From: Symbiodinium kawagutii
Taxonomy: Eukaryota > Sar > Dinophyceae > Suessiales > Symbiodiniaceae
NCBI GenBank assembly: GCA_009767595.1
Contig: VSDK01014170.1
Span: 197,606 to 261,605, forward strand
Direction of reading: 5' to 3'
DNA length: 64,000 bases
This document shows positions 43,261 through 55,715 of the stretch, piece after piece; the first letter of the stretch is position 1, and each line of letters starts with the position of its first letter. Under the pieces are notes generated by a model. The model worked only from the letters and a program-made list of their open reading frames with translations. It did not search any database and had not been told where the DNA came from. A program made the position numbers and the translations under genes.

Positions 43261-45150
43261 TCCATCGCTTGGCAATGCACAGAAGCAAAGCCCGAACAAT
43301 GCAGCAAGAAGTGGCAAGGATCATAAGAATGAGCAAGCAACAATGAGGGAACAATAGTCCTGTCTTGATTTCTTTTGGCTGTACAAGCCATGACTCAGCA
43401 AAAACATGCAAGTGGATTGCTTCCTCGCAACAAAATCGCAATACCTGTTTTGGAATTGCGGACGTCATGTCATGCTCTCATATGCCCACGTAGATGGCTC
43501 ATAAATGTTCCTCTCTTCATTCGATTTCGCTACGTAACTGCCGACTAAATCAAGGCATGAGATGCTTCGCCGCAGCCAGCTGATTTGCCGTTAAGCCAGC
43601 ATCAAGCTTACACAAAGAAACCACAAGACTACACATACCAGTACCCACTGGCATGGTTAAGCACTGGAGCAATTGTGCTAGGGTCAAAGGATGCCTTATT
43701 ATGCCTTTAAGGGAGATGGACATGCAAACATATGCAAACATGCAAAGACACGAAGACATCGTAGAAATGAGAGATGGCTACGACAGCAACGGCTGCCACT
43801 GCAATCCGTGTCTCTGCAGCTTGGATGCAGAAGGCGCTCCTGCAGCCCATGAAGCGAATATGGAAATCCAACCGACTAAGGTCGACCAAGCAATATGGAA
43901 ATCGTATGAGATCGTCATAGAAATTGGGCAAATCAACGATTCAAGAACCTCCAGAGAGACAAACTACTAACTATACAAGTAGCATTCTACCTTAAGCGCC
44001 CGGAACACTTCCACAATAATCATCATGTTCCCTCTAGGGAGAAGGAAGATCAAAGGCAGGTCTGCACTCCACTGGCTGTTTCAGCTGTGCACATGGCGTT
44101 CCACTCCTTCCACGGCATCTTTCACATCCTTGAACAAGCCTCACACTGACCGTCAATAGTTTTCACTGCAAATTCATTTTGATTTGACAGTAATTGTTTA
44201 GTCGTTAGACGCAATCAGTAGTATTCTGACAGTATCATCAATAGTATTTGCTTTCACTATTGAGTCATCAAAGATCATCAGAGCGCCTTCATTGTCTTCA
44301 GACTGAGCACTTGGACTTGGGCCTTCGGCACCTAGCGGCGTCTAATTCTGACACACTGTCTCCGAAAGCAGCGTGAGATTTTTGAACTCGAAAACTAGTG
44401 AAATGGTATGGAATTTAACAATTCAAACAGGCTTGTTTTGCATCTCTTTCTTGTGCGTCTCCCTGGTGCCTATCCAAACAGCTCCTGTATTTGGACTGAT
44501 GTTCTTGCATTGAGCTGTCTTGACACTCCGTACCGGAAGCGCTCAAGCGACTTTCTTACATCATGGTATATGAAGCAATTCATGAAGCACTTCGGCTATG
44601 GTGCTTTGATCGGAAAGCTATACCACCTGGTGAGCAAGGATGGGCAACAAAGCACATCACAGAACTTCGTGCCACCTTTTTTCAGGCAAAAGGCCATGTT
44701 TTAAAATTCACCCCTTGGTGGAACTAGATCAAGACTTTACAAAGCTTTACAACTTTTTTTTCATCTTGTCTAACTTCTCTCTCCCTAATGGTTCCTTTCT
44801 ATTTTCGCAAACTGTCTCACCGTGGGCACATTGCTGGGACTGCTTCTGGTCCTGAGCCACTTCCACTAATGGGCGTTACTGCCACTAGTGGCCTGTGCCT
44901 TCAAATTCAGGTGAGGGAAGACATGGGAAGACATTGGAAGACGTGGGAAGACCTCAAAACGAAGGACCTTCTGCCTCCAGGTCGAGTGTCTAAAAGGTCA
45001 GGTGGTCAATCCGAAACGTATCATTTGCCGTGCTCGTTGATATCGCATATTCATAATACGAGTATGATTGCAAATTTTTGCATATGACATATTCTGGCCA
45101 CCCACCTTTGCAAATAGAATTGCAAGTCTGAATTAGTTTCAACACCACTT
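43150..45150. promoter_or_regulatory. Probable head-to-head strand switch
   Basis: Minus-strand exons stop at about 43260 and the better plus-strand exons begin after about 45160. If genes are correctly oriented, this interval holds two divergent promoters. No TATA or TTTT box can be singled out. Open frames inside (43653-43970 plus; 44408-44704 plus, reading SSDFLTSWYMKQFMKHFGYG) may be first exons of the plus-strand gene but are not supported by motifs. Confidence 0.3.
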
Positions 45151-45162
45151 CTTGCGGTCTAT

Positions 45163-45390
45163 TTGGTTGCTGCCGCGGACTGCGAGAATGGCCGGATGGC
45201 AGAACAAAAACCCTGCCACAAGGTCTTGCTCACGGGGCCAGTCTTCTTAGGCAACGAGGAGTATGAAGAGTATGAAGACGAGCACATTGAGCTTTCACTG
45301 GACTTGCCTGACTCCCGCTGGTTTGTTCCGTTTTCAAGTCCATTATATTGCGTTGAATTTGCTGATTGTTCCGTCCAGTCGCTTAAGATC
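45163..45390 (+). CDS. Plus-strand exon candidate, acidic
   Basis: Reads AEQKPCHKVLLTGPVFLGNE, then EYEEYEDEHIELSLDLPDSR. The acidic EEYEEYEDEHIEL stretch is unlikely by chance. The minus strand is also open here (serine-rich), which weakens the call. No family is recognised. Confidence 0.35.
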
Positions 45391-45497
45391 AAGAAACCAA
45401 AAAGCCAAAAACAAAAGCATCAAAAGCACACAATCAATCATTGACCTAATAGTTTAACCTTAGTGAAATCTAGTGATCCATTGTCAATGAAGAAAAA

Positions 45498-45752
45498 GTG
45501 AAGAAAAAGCGGCCCCTTTGTAGCGTCGAAGTGGCCAAAGCACGTGGGCTCCACAGGCTCCAGCGCTGCCGGCGCCTTGAAATCAACCCGTTTCGGTGCC
45601 TCGCTTTCCAGTGGTCGGCCAAACTGATGAGGCGCCAACATCGCGTGGCGGCGTGGCGTTGGAGTTGGAAAAAGGACCAACTGAAAATGGCTGCAGAACA
45701 CGCCCCACAACACGTCCCACAACATGTCCCACAGCTCAAACAAACCAGTCAT
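45498..45752. CDS. Coding-exon candidate, strand unresolved
   Basis: Both strands are open. The minus frame reads APKRVDFKAPAALEPVEPTC; the plus frame is rich in Lys, Arg, His and Gln. Position favours plus; composition slightly favours minus. A repeat CACGTCCCACAACATGTCCC lies at 45712-45733. Confidence 0.2.
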
Positions 45753-45958
45753 GTGATATCAAAAATTGAGGTCGTAGAAAAAAATGCATTATATCAGTCC
45801 GAACCGCACAGGCTCAAGAATGATACACGTCCATTCTGTACATTGCAGATCACCTCACATCACGACGTGCCACAGCCAACTTTTGAGATACTTTTGAAAT
45901 GTCTGGGGCCAACATGTGTCAACACTTCACCTGTGTGACTCTGCATGACCCAAACCAG

Positions 45959-46337
45959 GAAGTGCGCGGAGGACCTTCAGCACTACTACTGGCACTTGGT
46001 GTTGCAGTGGTCGCGCTGGATGGGCTTGCGGCTGGACCTGAGAAATTGGACAGCCGGATGCACGCTGCACCCGGCTGGTGAGGAAGCAATGCGAGAGATG
46101 GACAAAATGCTGCATAGATGCTCCATGATGCCCCTATGTATACATGTAAATCAAATGACTGTATGACAATCTGACAATGCAATGAATCATCATTCATGAT
46201 GTATGAATGATGTATGATGTGCCTACGGGAGATGGAAGCACTGCCAAGTGCGTGTGACCCGCCAGGAGACTTCGCAGCTTTGCTGCTTCGACCCGGACTG
46301 GTTCTCCTGGCTCGCACTCGGCCCAATCTGCACCGGT
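45959..46337 (+). CDS. Unidentified plus-strand gene, two exon candidates
   Basis: Exon 45959 onward (acceptor CCAG|G) reads CAEDLQHYYWHLVLQWSRWM, then LRLDLRNWTAGCTLHPAG, with a GTGAGG donor at 46079. The second, from about 46231 to 46337, reads HCQVRVTRQETSQLCCFDPD and WFSWLALGPICT before a GTGGGG donor. Both are Trp/Cys-rich and carry the AG|G or GT signals expected. No family is recognised. Confidence 0.45.
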
Positions 46338-46776
46338 GGGGAACTGTGAGGGACACAGGGCTGCATATCACATGCATGTTGCAATAGGTTGGTGTCGTCG
46401 AGCATCTTCATTGTTCAACATCTTGATTTCGTGCCCTTTGACATTCTTGACATCCTTACAACCAAGGCGCCCGCTCCTCCAGATTGCCTGCTGCAACAGA
46501 ACTGGGAACTGAATCCCTGGCCCATGTGAACCTGGCAGAGTGTATGTTTTGTCCAAGCTTCTGGCCATCGACTCAAAATGTACCCGAAGATCAAGAATTC
46601 TGCCAGAGTATGGTGTGAGTATGGTGTGAGTACGGATGTAATGGTATGTATGCGTTTAAAAATATAATTACACCTAAAAACCAAAGCGTAAACGATTAAT
46701 AGTAGATCAAAATACTATAATAGATTCTGTATCAACTGATGTCCATACATGTCCGTAGTTGATTAGAATACTGCAG

Positions 46777-46926
46777 TTGGATTTTCATCATTTTGCCATC
46801 GTTGCGCCCAAATCTGATGCCCAAAGAAGGCCTTCGACGCTGCGACGTGACCGGTGATCGGTCTCTGCCCGAGAGCTTGAAGCGACGGGCGAGTGCAAAA
46901 AAAATCAGGTTTGATGGCAAAATCAA
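46777..46926 (+). CDS. Plus-strand exon with canonical GTAAGT donor
   Basis: After a CTGCAG acceptor the plus strand reads PSLRPNLMPKEGLRRCDVTG, then DRSLPESLKRRASAKKIRF and DGKIK, followed by GTAAGTG at 46927. It is a basic, helical segment. The strong donor fixes the strand as plus. Function unknown. Confidence 0.5.
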
Positions 46927-48040
46927 GTAAGTGCAAACGTTAAGACTGATAGAGAACCTTTGTGAATTTGATTCTTTAAACAGCACGGCTTCAACATTTT
47001 TGGGAAAACAGCATTTTTTGCAGCATATTCTATTCTCGCCCTAGTTGATGAGCATGGCATGAATTCTGAGTCCCAAAGATCAGGCATCGAGAGCAGTCCC
47101 GGGGGAACAGGCCGCCACGTGCAACTGTAAAGCCATCTGGAAGAGCTGACCTCAAACCAAGGTAGGGGCACTGATAGCACTGCACTGCGCTTCATCTGCA
47201 CCTCTGGATATCGATTGCAACTCGGCCCTTCCACACAACTGGGGACGGGATGTGTTCGGGTGCAAATCATTTTGTTGATTTTGAAATCGCTGATGCTATG
47301 CGCGCAGCATGAGTGCGACATTGTGCGGTGGAGCGGGGCATCAACTTGAACTTGTATCCCCGTACAAGCAATCCATGCGAAGGTGCAACCGCAATTGCGC
47401 GGTACATTTTGATTGACTACTGGCAATGAGAAAATGCACCTAATGGTACCAGTACCTGATGCTACCCAAAAAACAAGTGCATCTTGGTTCTTCTGCCTCT
47501 TTTGACCATTCGCCTCTAGCTGGAAGCAAATGAAGCAGCCACACACTTCTGTAGAGTCCCGACGATGCCGGCGAATCATCAGCACCTACACATCATGATT
47601 GCAAAGAAACAAACAAACCAAGGGAGAAGCAAGGAGTAGGAAAAACAGGAAAGGCACTAGTCTGTACATCCTGATGCATCCCGTACGTTTACTTGTCTGT
47701 GGTGACAACTCTCCCTCTCTCTTCCCCTGACAACTCTGCCACTTTGTCACTCTGTCTTTTGGTATGCTCTTGTGTCAGCGGGTGCCTATGCTGTCCTGCT
47801 GCATGTTACGAGCCTCACCCATTCAGGATGGCCACGGAACGCAACTTTGGGATCAAAGGTTGTCAAGGTTGACAACCAAAAACACATACACAAAATGCAT
47901 AGGTGCAACATGAACGTACAAGTGGAAAGCCATATCAATGTTCCTGGTTTCGTTTGGGCGGGGACAAAAGAAAAAACAAATAGACTTTACCTTCACTTAG
48001 GCGATGCAAAATTCTTAATAGTATTCCAACACATTCCGAC
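46927..48040. other. Unresolved region with a 220-codon minus-strand open frame
   Basis: The minus strand is open from 47585 to 46923, but it is Cys/Ser-rich, shows no helical pattern, and sits among plus-strand exons. Plus-strand pieces (47772-47950, GAYAVLLHVTSLTHSGWPRN) may be exons instead. Neither is supported by motif. Confidence 0.25.
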
Positions 48041-48043
48041 ACA

Positions 48044-48101
48044 CATATCTATCCTTTTCTATCCTTATCTATCTATCTATTTATCTATGTATCTACCTAT
48101 G

Positions 48102-48155
<54 letters not shown>

Positions 48156-48345
48156 ATCTTGCATATCTTACCTATTTTCTCGCTATCTGTCTATCCATCT
48201 ATCAATCTGTCCATCTATCAAATATATCTCACCTATCTAACCCATCTAATCTAGCTAATATCTATGTACACGTATATCTATGCAAATAATACCTGTCTAT
48301 CTATCCATCCATCCATCCATCTATCTCCCTCTCGGTCTCCCTCTC
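48044..48345. repeat. CTAT/ATCC microsatellite tract
   Basis: (CTAT)n with ATCC and CCATCC patches. A short (CAA)n tract follows at 48401-48450. Confidence 0.93.
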
Positions 48346-48503
48346 CCTCTTGGTCTCTGTCTTTCTCTGTGTCTTGCCTTGAGGGAACGCAGAACCACAA
48401 CAACAACAACAACAACAGCAACAACAGCAACAAGAACAAAAACAAAACAACAGCAGCAAAAGTGCATGAGAAAAATTATCTCTTGGGTCATTTTTGCTAG
48501 GTG

Positions 48504-48797
48504 CTGGTCAAGGATTTGCGAAACTTGACGGATTGTGGAATACAAATGTATGATGTAGCGATGGTGAAAAATGCTGGCAGCTCCATGCCATGATTGAGAA
48601 AAATACTCATCAGATACATCAGCAAGAAAAATGAACTAGACACTGACAGCTGGGGTGACATCGGCGAGTGACACTCACTTTTTCTCACATGTTTCACTTG
48701 CAGCTTGTCTTCAAAGTGTTGAGGCACAAACAGCGTAAAAGGCGTCTGGAGCAAATGAAGCCTCTGAGGCCTGCAGGGCACCGCAGTGGCAAGTTGA
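48504..48797 (+). CDS. Plus-strand exon candidates, basic
   Basis: From a TTTGCTAG|G acceptor at about 48501 the plus strand reads VLVKDLRNLTDCGIQMYDVA and ends GSSMP-stop. From TTGCAG at 48706 it reads VFKVLRHKQRKRRLEQMKPL, then RPAGHRSGKLKHA. The minus strand is also open for 480 bases (hydrophobic; VFQLATAVPCRPQRLHLLQT). Charge pattern and AG|G signal favour plus. Confidence 0.35.
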
Positions 48798-48932
48798 AAC
48801 ACGCTTGAAACATTGTGCACCCACATAGACGGACACAATCTAAAATATGTGCAGATAGATGCAAATAAAGTATACATGTGATTGTGCATGCAAAAAAATA
48901 TACTAGATAAATCAATGCACCGACTCTCGTGC

Positions 48933-48964
<32 letters not shown>

Positions 48965-49465
48965 AAAGACATTTGCAAACATATGAATATGGTATGCATG
49001 AGCAAGGCTAGTTCTGACACACTCAGGTATACACAGAATCTATCTCTGTATCATCTACCTGTCTATTTAGTTCAATTTGTCTATCTCCCTTGTGCTGTAT
49101 GTTTGCCAAATTAGCAAAGGCGGGATTGCAAACGACGGTTTCTATCGAGTCTAAGTCTGGGCCCCTTTTTTGCCATCGCAAGCCGGGAAGGCTCAGTCGT
49201 TCTCTCGTGAGACAGGTTTTTCCAACAGCCATTTGACAAGGCTTGAGCTTTGCTCAAGATTTCATGTCAGGTCAGGGAATAGCACGATTCACTCGCGAAT
49301 GTGGCAAAGCACCTTGGCTTCGGGCGATGCGCTGATGCCCATGATATGCCATGGACAAGCCGCGTGTGCAAGCAACAAAGGTGAGCAATGACGGCATCTG
49401 TGCTTGACGGTTCAAGCCAAGGCAAAAACGTGTGCGCTCCATCATGATGCTTGGATATCCTCAGG

Positions 49466-49554
49466 AAATTTGAAGTCAATGCAAAGGAGAATGACACTTC
49501 AAACGAGATTTACAAGGAGCTGCTAACACATGTGAACAGTCCTATGGGACTTTG
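49466..49554 (+). CDS. Probable terminal exon, plus strand
   Basis: After an ATCCTCAG|G acceptor the plus strand reads KFEVNAKENDTSNEIYKELL, then THVNSPMGL and a TGA stop. Good helical composition and a clean end suggest the 3' end of a plus-strand gene. Confidence 0.45.
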
Positions 49555-49950
49555 ACCACCACGAGGTGTAATTGCACCACTATCATAATCTTTGCTCGTC
49601 CTCAGATCTCAGTTTCGATCCTCATTCACCAGGTTTGCCGCAGGGCCACTTGGGGAATAGGTCGGACCGCACACCCTGCACAAACATGCACAAACCATCG
49701 TCGTGCTGGGATCATAGAAGTTAAACAACGCAAAACAATGATTTTCTTCAGCGTAGACAAAAGCCCATCACATGTTTCGAGGGCTCAATCGGAGTATAAC
49801 GATTAAATGCACACATATGTTGACATGATATTACATATTGTAGTAAAGCTGTATTTCTATGTCGTTACGGTTCAGCCAAGCCAAAGAATTTGAAAAATAA
49901 AGACACATGACCCCCCATCATCAAACCATATCATCAACAATACAAAACTC

Positions 49951-50503
49951 ATGGGAACCGTAGCCGCATGCATCGAAGCAGCAGGTTCTTCAGTTTTTGA
50001 CGACCTAACTTTCGCCTGGTCTGCGTCCGCTGAGAAGGCAGAGGAATTTGTCCCAGGTTTTCCTCCGCACCTCAACAAGGAGATCGCCAAAGTTCCCCAC
50101 TGTCACTCTGCACATGACACCCTGGTTTCGAATTCCAAGAGTTCACAACTGGAATCAGTATGTTTTATCTGGCGGTGGCGAGGTCTTCGATTTGCAAAAT
50201 ATTTAACCGAAAACTGAAATGCCCCGCAGCTTTAAACTTTAAAGCAATGAACGCTCAGCATTTCTTCAGAAATGATGCCACTTCAAGAATGTCTTTTTCC
50301 TCGAGCACATGATCTATCTCTGGGTTGCCAGGCATGTTGGGGACTTGATTGAGGCAAGTCACCTTCCATCAAGCGGATGTAAGAAGTGCATAGAAGTGCT
50401 GGCAAACACAAACTTAGCTGCGTTGCATTTGCTCCCATATTGTTTGTGTATTCATGCTGCTGGCAGCGGTTGCATCACGTCACGTCACGTCTTGATCATT
50501 TAA
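49951..50503 (+). CDS. Plus-strand exon candidates
   Basis: 49951-50130 reads MGTVAACIEAAGSSVFDDLT, then FAWSASAEKAEEFVPGFPP. 50327-50450 reads ARHVGDLIEASHLPSSGCKK, then CIEVLANTNLAALHLL. Both are well composed on the plus strand. The first begins with ATG and could be a start exon. No family is recognised. Confidence 0.35.
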
Positions 50504-51478
50504 TGATACGGTAATGCAATCCCTCATCTTCTCTTCATCTCTAGGATGTTGCCATCTCCGAACACTGCGCATTTTTTTGAATTGCAGCGCCTTGCCTGAC
50601 ACCACACAAGGAATGCATAGAATATCTTAGGGTTACGTTGCGCATGGTTGCGCCATGTTGCGCCACGTCATGCCATCTTTGTACTGTACCAGCGTTGGGT
50701 GGCACTTGCTGTATTTTCATTGGCTTTGATACGTGATTTTTTCATTTAATTTCGCCAACAGTTTAAAGTCAAGTGTTTGCAATGATTTTTAACTAGTCAC
50801 AAACCAAATTTTGGGAATTTCATTATTTGCTGTTTGTTTGCTGTTTTGTTTTGCTGTTCTTTTTTACGTTCTTTGTGTTCCAGCTTTTTGTTTGTTTGGC
50901 GGATTTGCTTGAACTGCCCCTGCAAATTCTTCTTGGCGCTTACCTCCGCTGCATGAACTGCTCATGTCCAGGCTGGTCGCAAAAGAAAGCGAACGACTGC
51001 TTGAATCAAAACAGGACTCCCAGGTTTTCTAGCAACATGTCTCCTGTCCTTTTTGCTGTTCTTGTGGCACATGGCTTTGCCAGAAACAGCCCACAATGCC
51101 ACCGATTTGGGGTTTGATCTTCGAAGGCACGGTCAGAAACTCAGTGACTAACACGACTGGAATGGAAACCACCCAAAAAGTTAGAAATACTGATCTGACA
51201 ACGTAAACACAGGAACATGATAAAGAAAAAACACACACCAGCAACAAATCAAAAGCGAAAAGGCCAGAAAAAAACAGCAAACATTGCAACAGCAAAAAAA
51301 CAGCAAACATTGCAAATTGCACATGCCATCTCTCTTGCAATAAACATCTCTTAATGTTTGCATGCAACATTGGCCGGGTTTGCATGCAATGTGCTAGCGA
51401 CCAAAAAAAACACCTGCACACGCACCACGCGCACCACGCGCACCACACGCACCACACGCACGGACTGAATCTGAAGCG
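50504..51478. other. Probable convergent intergenic region
   Basis: T-rich on the plus strand (50820-50900). A hydrophobic minus-strand open frame spans 51457-51029 (FLTFWVVSIPVVLVTEFLTV) and a CACGCACCACGCGCACCAC repeat lies at 51418-51460. Plus-strand candidates stop at about 50500 and minus-strand ones start at about 51764, so the 3' ends probably meet here. Confidence 0.3.
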
Positions 51479-52249
51479 CTAGGGAGGCTCATAGCACAGG
51501 AAGGTTGAGAAGCGGCCCAAGAAGTTTCTGTTCGGACACCACACAACGAATGCCTCAAGCAGAAAATGCAAAAGTACCCGAACCAGGGCAGGGCGAGTTC
51601 TCAAGAGCCAGAAATTGTGCTTCAATTCCTTTCGTATCCTGTGCAAATGTCTCTGCTGTCGGTGGAACTGCAGTATAAAACTGGCAGGTCCCAACCTCCT
51701 CCCGGTCACAGTACCCAAAGAGATTGCAAATCAGGTCGAAGTCCCTGGCTAAGAACAGCTCCAAACAATTTTAAAGCAAGGTCATGCAAGGTTTGAGGGT
51801 ACCATTCAGGAGGACGATCCAATGATTTTGAATAGTTCAGATAAGTTCAGATATGTTGATAAAGTCGGACACTGGAAATTCCTGGTGACAGTTGGATCGG
51901 ACGGGTGGACGGGTTTTGCTGCGCTTGAAATCTTATCAGCAAGCTCGCATAGAAACAACCCGGCCTTTGATAGACCTGCCGTATGAGAGCCTTCACATCG
52001 TCTGCAAGGGTGTATGCGCCTCGACCGTTGCCAGTGGAGAGGCATGTAAACCAAAGGACAACACTTCAGGAGAGCATTCAGCATTTCCTTGATATCCCTT
52101 TCCTTGATACCCCTGGCCACTGCAAATCCAATTCGATGCATTTTGATGCTTTGGCCGAGTGCTTTGAGAGAAAAGGTATGAATAAGGAGTGATAGCATGG
52201 AGCATCCTGATGATCTTTGAAAGTTCAATTTTTGTCGGTCTTGTCGCAT
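51479..52249 (-). CDS. Unidentified exon candidates
   Basis: The minus strand from 51764 to 51555 reads LARDFDLICNLFGYCDREEV, then QFYTAVPPTAETFAQDTKGI and EAQFLALENSPC. The overlapping frame 52249-51806 includes GIKERDIKEMLNALLKCCPL. A competing plus frame at 51983-52176 ends LAECFERK before a GTATGA donor. The strand is not settled for the second part. Confidence 0.3.
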
Positions 52250-52500
52250 CCTGATGCACCGAGGTCGCTAAGGATGGATCTGATGTTGTTGCAAACATAG
52301 TTGTGCAAAGTGTTGCTCGGCCTCGAAAAGTGACACCATGTAAAAACTGCATATGTCACACTCTCACTATACACCGATGCTCACTTTTGAAAAAGGCCGT
52401 GTTGATGTCGAGAACCGCCCAGCCATGATCACCGAAACAGGCAGTACGAATGCATAAAATATCATTGAATCATGTCATCTGAGAGCCCAGCATTGAAATA

Positions 52501-53488
52501 TTAAAGTAGCCTCTCTGGACCCTCGGAAATGAACAGTTTCGCAGCGCTTTGATGCAGCGTTTGAATCGTTTTGCGACTTGGAACCGGGAAATCTAGACAA
52601 TTCCATTTTCGGTCTTTAGTCGCTATGGTGCTGGCAACTGATGTTACTTGGTGACCAGTGACATGACCGCTTAAATGGCTCTGTATGTTCTCGCTTGAAA
52701 CGTCCAGCCCGTGGTCACTCTGATCAGCTTGAAAGTTCACAGCATCCCTTTCAGAAGGCAAACCAGAACCATTGTGGAGCAAGGCTCCAAATTGACAGCA
52801 ATATATTCCTACATAACCTAATCATAGCTATACTTACTGGAGCAAGGCAAGAAACTGTCAAGAAACTGTCATGAACCCCAAACTCTCCGCAAACCCACAT
52901 GTCCAGGGTCTGAACATGAGTTCGTTAAAAGATTCCGGCAAACGCCGGTTGTCAATGGCTGTAGTGTTCGCCTGAGCGTGCAGAATTGGAAAGCTCGAGT
53001 CACTGCACGACGTATAGCGGTCCACAAACAGACTGCTGGATCTGACAAGGCAGTGATGCTTGCACTTTGTGAGCTCAGTGTCCAGCAAATGGATTCTCAA
53101 AGTATTCTGCCTCTTTTGGCGGAGGCAAAATCAATATTCCAAACGTTCTGTTCAACAATGTCTCAGAACCCCTTAGAAATTTTCACCACAAAGCAAATTG
53201 CAGCTGGCGGGCGCGTATGCACCGAAATCTTCACACAGTTGGAAATTTGTCAGCAAGTCTTCTCACTTTCCTTACTTTGGAGCAGGAACTGAGCATAAAC
53301 TTTTGAGTAACTTTCCTCGTGGAACATCTTGAAGCCCTGTAACATCGTGTAACCTGTCTCAAGGAAATCTTCCGACCCTGGCTGCAAGCCTGAGGCAAGA
53401 AGTGGCAATCAGCTCTGTAAACGTCGCCGGCCAAAACCTCCAAATCAGATCCAGAAACGGTTTGCAGCCGGTTTTGGGAGCAGCGCAT
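52501..53488 (-). CDS. Unidentified exon candidates
   Basis: Minus strand: 53488-53400 (NRLQTVSGSDLEVLAGDVYR), 52971-52877 (AG|G acceptor, ANTTAIDNRRLPESFNELMF, then RPWTCGFAESLG, then a GTTCAT donor) and 52782-52510 (DRKWNCLDFPVPSRKTIQTL, HQSAAKLFISEGPERLL, stop). A plus frame at 52978-53292 is equally long (LALCELSVQQMDSQSILPLL). The AG|G and GT signals favour minus for the 52.9 kb piece. Confidence 0.35.
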
Positions 53489-53491
53489 CTA

Positions 53492-54144
53492 CTACAGACT
53501 TAGAATGTCAGTTTCACTATCAGCCTTTTTCTCCTTACTTTCCCCTGCGGTGCTGCGCAAAGCCGCCTTTGGAAGCTCTGCCCGCAAATAGGAATTCACA
53601 TCACACGTTCTGTACCTTCCAAAAAAGTAAACAGCTAGAATTGAAAACATCCAGCACCTCGGCCTGAAGGCCAATGAAAGTTCAAAGCACTCCAAAGACT
53701 CTAAAAACAAAGGCGTATTCGTGGCGTCTTGTAGTTTTGCAGCTGCGTGCACTGATTATCCACATGTATTCACTTCCATTCACTTCCTGATCGGTGTTTA
53801 TCCAAAGGGTGCTTGCATTGATCTTGCTCTTTCCTAACATGTTGATGTGGACGTGTCAAGCGCAAATCAAATACCAAGGCAACTGCATCCTTCAATGTCA
53901 ATGATCTCCTGAAATCACTCACAATATCCGGCGCACCAGGTCTTGTATTTCTCGCTTTCCCTTTCCAAATGATTTTCCCTCCAAGAGGTGTTTTGCCGGC
54001 AGCTGAAAGTGAAAATGGAATCCAGGCCATAGACCTGCCATTCTTCTCACTGCCGGGCTGACAAAAAACGCGGATTCCAAATGTGATGATGTTCAAGGCA
54101 CCGGCCAAGGCTGCATGTTTTTTTGCATATGGAAATGGTTTCAA
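53492..54144 (-). CDS. Unidentified gene, two long exon candidates
   Basis: 54144-53770 is a 125-codon frame with all plus frames broken: ALAGALNIITFGIRVFCQPG, WIPFSLSAAGKTPLGGKII, DIVSDFRRSLTLKDAVALVF and a basic tail. 53752-53492 reads NTPLFLESLECFELSLAFRP, a hydrophobic CWMFSILAVYFFG segment (possible membrane helix), then a charged tail GESKEKKADSETDILSL and stop. The two may be consecutive exons of one membrane-associated protein. No family is recognised. Confidence 0.45.
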
Positions 54145-54953
54145 TGTAGTGTTTCGACATCACTCGCATTTACAGCAAATTCAAACGTTGCTGCTTTCTC
54201 CTTGCTTCGGAGGAACGGGGCCTGTGATCGGAAGTCGTTCACGGCCCTGTCATACCTGGAAACATGCACAAACATGACCACAACGCACACAACATATACC
54301 ATTGCCAAGTCTCGAAAGTCTAGAAGAAATAGAAGAAACTAGAAGACTTTTGCCTCTGTTAAGTGTTCATATCAATCACACACACATATATATATCTTAA
54401 TATATTCTTATATGTTTTCTCAGTTGCATTGCCGCAACATTTACCTGCCAAGCTGCGGATCTCGGAGGAAAGTGAAGGCAGACTTGCTGCCATAGTACAT
54501 TTGCCCAATATCTTTAGGCAAGTACCTGGGCATTGGGCGATGCACCGATGAAGGACTTAGCCCACAGCTGGTTGGCTGAAGGCTGAGGCTCTAGACTTTG
54601 GCGGAGTATAGTACAGGTGGCATCCGGTCATGCTGGAGTAGCCACGCAAAATTGGATCCTGCCGCTGTCAGCCCAGGATCTATCTAGGGCGCTCTGCTGG
54701 GATTTCTTTGCATCGATCTGATCTCTAGGGGCCTAGTATGCTCCAGTCGAAAGGGAAAAAGCCACTTCTTCAGGTGATGCTACGTTTGAGCGACACAGTC
54801 ACAATGCACAGCAATGCACTGTACACCCAACATGACTGACACACTCCAACACAAAGATACACAAAGCTAATCCCTGCTTTCTGTCTCTGGAAGTCTGCGT
54901 CTATTTTGCTCAGGTTCTTTCCGCGTTTTGTCATGCCCTTCCCCCGTTTCATC

Positions 54954-55343
54954 TCATTTAGTACCAAGTTCATGCCATGATCCACAGTCCATCATGCCCC
55001 ACAGAGGCGTGTCGTCTGGGACTGCCTTGGCAAGTATTTGCACTGCAAAAAAGGCAGGCAAAGAACAACAAGGGGTGGGCATGGGCAAAAAATAAGGAGA
55101 TAGAAAAAGTTTGGATGGGTTTAGCAATATTGAAGAATATCTGGCAACAATTGACAACATGGTAGTGTCCCCGGTTGGCAAAGGTTGGCAACCGGAGTCC
55201 CATAGTAAGTCTTGCACGGAATGCATTGCCTGTAGCGCCTGGCCGCAGTTTCGGCCCAAGCCCCAATGATCCCGAATCTTCGAACAAAGAAAGCCACGCA
55301 GCACATCGAACCACATGCCACCCTTTGAAGATTGTAAATGCAT
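54954..55343 (-). CDS. Unidentified open frame, in-frame intron likely
   Basis: A 129-codon minus frame whose ends look coding (MWFDVLRGFLCSKIRDHWGL and QALQAMHSVQDLLWDSGC at the start; LAKAVPDDTPLWGMMDCGSW at the end). The middle (LNPSKLFLSPYFLPMPTP) resembles a pyrimidine-rich intron. A GTACTAAATG donor follows the last segment. No family is recognised. Confidence 0.35.
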   Translation of the reverse strand: MHLQSSKGGMWFDVLRGFLCSKIRDHWGLGRNCGQALQAMHSVQDLLWDSGCQPLPTGDTTMLSIVARYSSILLNPSKLFLSPYFLPMPTPCCSLPAFFAVQILAKAVPDDTPLWGMMDCGSWHELGTK

Positions 55344-55715
55344 AAAAGATTGTTAATTTATGGATTAAACATTTACACATGTTGATACACAATGCATCAC
55401 CACATGTATACATATGCAAAGATAGACTTACATAGACTTACACATACTTGCTATCTACCTTTGCGGACAAGAGTGCATCGATGTCTAGTATTGTATTGTA
55501 TTGTGTGATATTGTATGCATCTAAAAATGTACTCAGCAATATTCAGCAATATCCGAATGATTTCGGGACACGAAGACACACACTCCAACGAAGGCAGCCT
55601 TGGATCAAAAAATGTCCATGCGAAAGCGACAGAAATCAGCCTATTTATGCCCATATCGCATCAAAGTGCTCTGGCAAGTGCTTGGTCCCTCATTTATTCT
55701 CTGCCGAGCTGTTTG

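Noticed and set aside
46923..47585. 220-codon minus-strand open frame
   Set aside because: Cys/Ser-rich with no helical pattern or motif, and located within a block of plus-strand exons, one of which ends with a GTAAGT donor at 46927. Kept only as unresolved.
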